Below, in pieces: positions 57,981 to 64,000 of a DNA stretch of 64,000 nucleotides. A program made the translations under genes and the position numbers. The notes beneath the pieces were generated by a model that worked only from the letters and a program-made list of their open reading frames with translations, did not search any database and was not told the origin of the DNA. The stretch is from contig NC_080672.1 of the NCBI RefSeq assembly GCF_030247195.1, positions 403,637,037 to 403,701,036 on the forward strand, in the 5' to 3' direction. Position 1 is the first letter of the stretch; every line of letters begins with the position of its first letter. The stretch comes from Topomyia yanbarensis (lineage: Eukaryota; Arthropoda; Insecta; Diptera; Culicidae).

Positions 57981-60900
57981 AAGAATTGAACTACAAATTA
58001 ATTCTAGGAAAAACTATTTGCTATTTGCCAAAGTTGTAATTATACGTCCCATGAAGCCGCACAGAATAATTCAACTCAACTTTCTTTTATTTCACCAAAT
58101 ACTATTACTCTGGCCGGTGAGTCTAAACTCAGTTGTCTATTTCTGGTTAAATTTACCAAAAGCAACATTAAGCTGCAACGCCTCCCTCATCCATTCACTT
58201 CACTTCTCATGCAGAATCGAATGCTTGAGTGCAGAGAAAATATAACTTCATTCACCAACCAAAACATTCAGTTGTTGGACAGTTTGAAGGCAAAATTTGG
58301 CATATTTTACTTATTTGAGCAAAAGTGAACTGCGTACTCTATATCTAATGCACTTTTTCCATAATCCCAGTTTTTGAAAACATATGCGAACCTAAATACG
58401 CTGTACAGAAAGAACGAGTGTCGAGGAATCGAACCAAAAATTTCATTCATCGTGGCGGGCTACGATTCTACTCATAATTTCGTTTCTCTTTCAAGCTCAC
58501 GCGGGAATGTCAATTTTTCTAAGCTCTGATTACTCGCGACTGTGGAGACGATTGATTTACCAGTTTGTTTGCCTTGTCCACATATATATAAAAACCCAAA
58601 TTTTTGTGTCAATTGAACCACCCCTCAGGTCATGGTAGCACCCTCCGTTTTGACAAATTGCAAAAACCCTTGATTTTCTTGATCATATCTCTGGTTCTAT
58701 TGACTCTAGAATCAAATCCCTAGATGGCTTTTGAAGAAAATTATTCAAGGAGTCTAGAAAAAATATTAATTTTTGGCTAGAAACACTGTAGGTGCGGTGC
58801 TGATATGTTTCAAGTAACTTTGTGTCAACGTTTGTCTGATTCCCGGAAAGGAATCGAAGCGGTGGACAGGAAACTGCGGATATCATGAAGATTTTAAAAG
58901 AAAAACTTTCTTCAAATATCGGACTATTATGTCACAGTGCTGGACCGTAGATCCAAATATTATGGTCATAATGCAGAGATAAAAGCCATATAGCCAGGAT
59001 CTGACCAAATTCAATGGACGGATCCGTATGGACGATTAAATTTTTGTGAAATTTGATCTCAAGCAGTTTCAGCGACAAAGTTGTTTCCAACAAATATAAA
59101 TGTGTTTTTTGGCATACAAGCTGATTATTACCACAATAGATCAAAATACTGATCGCAGTGGTTCGTCTCCAACCAAAAAAAAAAAAACTGATGGTCTGGC
59201 AGAGAATCTACACCCGTGGTCGAAGGATTCCCATTTTCATGACAACCATAAATATGAACAGACATACATCAACGAATTGCTAGTTAAAAATGTATATTTT
59301 CGTTCATTAGGTCCCATTCTAGTTTTTGCCAGATTTGGTAAGTTTTCGCTATAATAAGAAGGTTACAGAGGTACTGCGATAATGACGTAGATGTCATTGG
59401 GAAAAGGACGAATCCTCAATATTGCCTGCAAATTTCGCCCGATCTATTAAAGCTAAACTGAAGAACAGGGGAAAATTACTAACAATGCTATTTCAATGAA
59501 CAAACACTGGAAAAAAGAAACTAGTGAGTTTGACTAGCAGCTTGTGCAGAAGATGTTGGCACGTATCAAACCCATAGTTCGAATTTTCATTCAAGAGGAA
59601 TTCTGAGATAGGTAGATAGATTTCGAACGAAATCCTTTTTGAGAACCTTTCCTATAGGCTATTGCGTGTGAAATACAACGATGTCAACCTCTTTTTTCCA
59701 CTGTGAAATACTTATATTTATACCCGCCAGCATTTGAACAGATGAACATTTGTGTGTTTGTCCTCGGGATCGTTCCGACCTGTCGTGACACAGCAGGATT
59801 ACTTTCAGGTATTTATCCATATCATCGTTCGCTTACGATGGGGTAGAACACGCTCATGTGTCATTATGTACGGAGGAATCATATTTCATCAACTTTCAAG
59901 GTGAAAGTTTGTTCCGTGGTTGCTCCAGTTTGTAGGAATACAAATATTAACTGGGTGAGGTTTTTTGTTGTTGCGGTTTTTGACTACCTGTATCACAGTA
60001 GCATTTGGATCGTTTGGGGTTGCAAACATTAATAATGCTCAGACTGTTTAGACTTAGTTCACTAGACTGGCACACGATTATTGGGTAAAAGGCAACGAAA
60101 TGAGACAACTCTTTGGTCATTAAAACATATTCAATGTGGATCTCTGAAACATTAATTAAAGATTAAATACTCTTATTTACCAAAACTAATCTAATCCACA
60201 CAGTATTTTCTTATCTTCCATTAATAATCTATACAATCTTTTCTCGTCACAGTTTGATTAACAATTGTTATTTTCTCTTCATTTCCAGGTACGTTACATG
60301 TAAAACTGTGGCTTTGCTTACTGAATCTTCCCAAGGACAGTTTAAATAGCTGGAGAAAAACGACAACACAATGGATGGGTCGGTTTTCGATTCTCACCAA
60401 ATTTATAAGGGATCAACGTTCTAGTTGTTTCAGTGTTTGAGAGTGAAATGAAAAGAAATATTTTAAACAGAACCCCAACGTCAACGCGTATAACTCCGAA
60501 CAGAAAAAGCAAACTTGATCGCTTCAACTCCGGGAAAATGAGCCAAAAACCACCAGTAGAACAAACGTTGCGTAACTTCTGACATAGCAACTGATTTATT
60601 TCATTTTGGAAGGATACATCATAATTTCTTGGTAGGGCAAATATCGCATCGTTTTTTGAACCAGTGAAAATTCTTCACGTGTCGACTCGCACATCCCATC
60701 TGTTTTACCAAACAAAGCATAGCTGTACTATTGTGCCTCATTTATGTTCTGTAAATGCGGCTACCTCTTCTTCGTCTTATACTGAGAGTGCTCAAGGATT
60801 TATTTTTAAACTACATTCTGCGTTGGAAGCATAACGAATCAACTATATAAATGTGTTGTAGAAGCAGACAGATCTGCTGCTTTGAAATGTAAAATGCATT

Positions 60901-61640
60901 TATGTATGTTCATCTTTTCATCGTGATGATGTGAATTATTCTTCTTTCTTTAAACTGCTCGTAAACTGGAACTTGGCCTTATTCTCAGCGTAGGGCTATC
61001 AACATCGCATTCAGAGTAATTGAGAGTGTGTATACGACAATCAATTCTATCCGATCAAATCCTCGGATCAACAGGGTTCGAAATCATCTGGAAAGAATCC
61101 GCGTTAACCAATGTGCCGCAAAGAAAAGCGTACAGCAGTTTTCTTAAGTGGTATCTACAGGTTAAATTCTCACACTACACGCTACATCGCTGGCCCCTAT
61201 ACACTGAATATCTAATTGAGTCGAATCAAGAACAACGCAGCTACAGAGGAAACCAGTGTCTATCGCAGATTGCATGGAGCTGAGGCCGCCACTTGGTCAG
61301 ATAATTTTGTGTTTGGCTAAAAGAAGCACCCCATTATCCACTTTAGTGCCTAAGAAGCTGCGGCCGTTGCTGCAGATCCATTAAGATTGAACTCATTCGT
61401 TTCCACCCCGGGCAAGCACCAATCGTGGCAAATGCACTCAAGTTTTGCGATAAATGTGAATCTGTAATTTTCAAGTGCAGAAAATTGTAGCTCACTTGGT
61501 TAACCATCTAACGAATGGGATTTGCTTTGCAACGCAGCTGTAAGTATATGACACTATCGCCTAAATTGGTAAAATAGTGAAGTAGGGGGAGCTCTCTTTG
61601 GTAACGGTAACTGCGTGAATGTTGATGTTATAATAATAAG
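57981..61640. other. long stretch without recognisable genes
   Basis: Open frames are short and unremarkable. On the minus strand near 58420-58480 a GGTTCGATTCC word resembles a tRNA B box but its flanks do not pair as a T-arm. The sequence otherwise shows no clear element ends. Confidence 0.35.
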
Positions 61641-61644
61641 ACTC

Positions 61645-61760
61645 ACTGGTGTATCGGCTCAGAGGGTACGATACTGATCTCAAAAGTTAGTCGTCAGTCG
61701 AGTTCCAACCAGGAGGAATTATTAGTGTCAGGATCCGTAACACTATCCCTCTAATGTCCC
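61645..61760 (+). repeat. tRNA-derived SINE candidate
   Basis: GGCTCAGAGGGTACGATACT resembles a pol III A box in a tRNA D-arm context, and GTCGAGTTCCAACC about 35 bases later resembles a B box. The tail (GGAGGAATTATTAGTGTCAGG) is not tRNA-like. The anticodon arm does not fold well, so a SINE head is more likely than a functional tRNA gene. Confidence 0.4.
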
Positions 61761-61899
61761 CTATATTATGGCTCCGAATAATCGAAATAGAAGATCAAGT
61801 AATACCAAGGCTTTACATCTGCGATGAAGACTCACTGACAGGATATAAGTAGCAGCAATCGTACATGAGCGAATTGACTCAAATATGAATTCAATTTAG

Positions 61900-61980
61900 G
61901 ATCACATGCGAGCGGTTTAAACGGATTTTGGCTATAACAGAACGGGTTTGATCTCCCGCACTGGGTGTCGCTGTAATGCC
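61900..61980 (+). repeat. second tRNA-like sequence, possible SINE or tRNA pseudogene
   Basis: GCGAGCGGTTTAAACGG is D-arm-like and GAACGGGTTTGATCTCCCGC has a T-arm-like stem and loop. The acceptor ends do not pair. It lies 150 bases from the SINE candidate. Confidence 0.3.
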
Positions 61981-64000
61981 GCCAGTCAGCAGCACGAAAG
62001 TTTACCTCGATGGGGGAGCGCAAACGAGTCGCGAGTTTATTTTTAAGTGAACCGTTGCGCTCTGCTGTTTACGTTTTACTCTACTACTACTCCACTAGCA
62101 GGTTGAGTTTGTTGGTTGAGTATGTGTGCTGTTCATGTTGCATAAAATTGCTGCTCTTTGATTCGATTTGATGTTTTCCGTGTAAAGCATAATGTTTATA
62201 TGGTTCCAACAACAATCTATCGCGGTGGTAACCAGCTTGGGACGGAGCAGATGTGCGAAACTACTCGAAAAGAGATGTGAAACAGTTCCCGTACGAGTTT
62301 GTTTTTTTTTTGATATATGGATTTAACTTATTTTGAGATGTTTCACCATAATAATGGAACATTCCTTTGATTGAAGGTCATATGTTCGGCTTCAAACTGG
62401 AATGCAATTTAGTGATGTCAGGCAACTTCGAATAATTTTTTCCTCTTTATTTTAGGCTCACCAATTTCTTACCTGCATGAAATTTTATAAATATAAGAAT
62501 TAGAATAAAACAAGGCGACTGATATTATTTGCTGGGAGAAAATACTAACGTAGGTTCATACGATTGACCGATTATCCCAGATTTTATACGAGTTCGGAGG
62601 TAGTCTTGGGTGGATAGTCCAAACAATGTTTGATTTTCAGGACGGAATTAACGACCTTTACTCTGAAATAACCTTTTTTAAACGAAAACTCTACCATACC
62701 ATGAAAAATAAAGCAATATCGCTGGACCACACACACCGCATTTCACCGAAACCGAATTCCCCAAAGTCACTAAAGAAAGCACGCACTTTCGAAATCACCA
62801 TCTTTTCGAAATTAGAATATAACCTTCAACTGGTGCATGACTCGTACTAGCCAGATGAAAATAGTTTTTCATCTCGGCAGCAACATCAGCATATGTTGTT
62901 CCGTCCGCTTCCCAGAAGCAGCACAGATTCAGTGGCACGCTGCTGAGGTTTTCGCTCGCCCGACAACTTGGCCCAGGAAGCAAATGCCAACCAACTCTTT
63001 GCTAGCGAGAACGTGACACATAGGGCATGGGCGACGACGGGCACGCAAAAATAGCCCGGACTCGATAAACACTGCCAGCATGCGTTTATCTTCACCAATA
63101 CTGCAAACTTTACCGTTGCATGCAGGCGAACTTTATCAATGTGTCATAGCTGCTGCTGCAACTGCGCGGGAGTACCTATAGAGTTACGGAATGACAGAGG
63201 AGGTAGCGTGCAGCAGCAATCTACCATCACGATGCTAACAAACTATGTAATTCAAAACAAGGAAAAATCGACTGCTGTGCTTCGACAAGCGCAAAGGCAA
63301 ACAAACATTAATCTTGACTTTTCTCACCCACGGTGAAATTGGAGCAGAGCATTGCTCTATAGGAAATAAAATCCGAACCATCCATCGAGAGCAAAACCCA
63401 ACGCCTTTCGTCGAATTTCTCTTATGAGTCTGACAGTTTCGGCTACGTTTTGATTGGATAAGGGCCATGAGAAACACGTAGGACAACGCTGTTGAAAGTG
63501 CACCATGCCGTGCAGTGAAAATTTGGGTCATGCAAATTCAAATATCCCAGAGGTCTGCTTTGATATTTTGACCGTAGTTCGCAAGATCTTTATGTAGATT
63601 ATGCTCATGCACTTTAACATTTCCCATATAACGTGAAAGATTATTTGCGTTGATCTCGATTGACGGTGGAGGTGATAAATTGCTGTTGCAATTTCGCGGA
63701 TTAAAGCGTGATCCCTCACACTCTATGGATCTGCAATTATCCCCGTGACGTGAACCTCTAGACTGTATAACGCGCCGATAAAAAAATAGCTTTTATAAAA
63801 ATCTTTCTGAATTCCCCTCACGGGCTAATCTACACTCTGGATACCTAGTCGTGCGCATCGTTACCCGCATAAAATCCACAAGAGATTGGTGCCCGAACGA
63901 GAAAATTCCGACCCGTCGACAGTGCGGTTGTTGGTCCCAGCCCAAAGCAGCTGCATAAATCTGGCTGGTATTAAAAACGAACACGTAGCCAGAGTGCTCA
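61981..64000. other. right-end stretch, nothing recognised
   Basis: No gene, element end or repeat shared with the rest of the window was found. Composition is somewhat more GC-rich at 62860-63250, with scattered short open frames. Confidence 0.35.

Noticed and set aside
58415..58490. Minus-strand GGTTCGATTCC as a tRNA gene
   Set aside because: The bases beside the loop do not pair to form a T-arm, and no acceptor stem can be drawn.
1..64000. Endogenous viral sequences, as are common in Aedes genomes
   Set aside because: No open frame showed recognisable viral polymerase, capsid or glycoprotein motifs; all reverse transcriptase pieces are of non-LTR type.

Overview
The window looks like euchromatic, repeat-swollen DNA from a culicine mosquito, most likely Aedes-like. 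This is inferred from one conserved insect gene (Bre1) with short introns, surrounded by about 60 kb of AT-rich DNA filled with RTE- and LOA-type non-LTR retrotransposons and many non-autonomous inverted-repeat elements of kinds typical of Aedes and Culex. Species identity cannot be settled from the sequence alone.

Layout. Positions 1-600 hold a dead RTE-type reverse transcriptase fragment. It lies in the last visible intron of Bre1, whose N-terminal four coding exons run on the minus strand from 4194 to 1224; the C-terminal RING exon is off the left edge. 4.2-6.5 kb is the Bre1 upstream region followed by a cluster of AT-rich and foldback elements. 6.5-9.7 kb is a nearly full-length, recently dead RTE retrotransposon on the minus strand. 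11.5-12.2 kb is a 0.7-kb inverted-repeat element with another nested in it. 12.7-13.5 kb is a GC-richer block ending in a strong splice donor and may be a non-coding first exon of a plus-strand gene. From 14 kb to the right edge I find no convincing host coding sequence.

The most interesting content is a dispersed family of large, non-coding, CpG-rich elements, seen at 14.4, 15.9-19.3, 28.3-30.3, 35.3-37.1 (minus strand), 48.6-50.0 and 56.6-58.0 kb. The copy at 28271-30337 is complete: a 5' module, an AT-rich spacer, tandem ~400-475-bp monomers rich in CGCGATC-type words, a 3' hairpin module, a poly(A) tail, and a perfect 25-bp target-site duplication. This is the signature of a LINE-mobilised retroposon of about 2 kb with no plausible protein-coding capacity.

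Several smaller elements are defined by target duplications or by empty sites present in this same window: a 508-bp hAT-like element, an 83-bp hairpin inserted in one retroposon copy, a TA-flanked element carrying 33-bp tandem repeats, and a 235-bp foldback element. Between 37.1 and 40.2 kb elements are nested several levels deep. A 20.2-20.5-kb GC-rich segment carries four strong hairpins, most followed by a repeated short box, and is unexplained. Degenerate LOA- and I-type LINE pieces lie at 21.1, 42.3, 48.0 and 54.7 kb.
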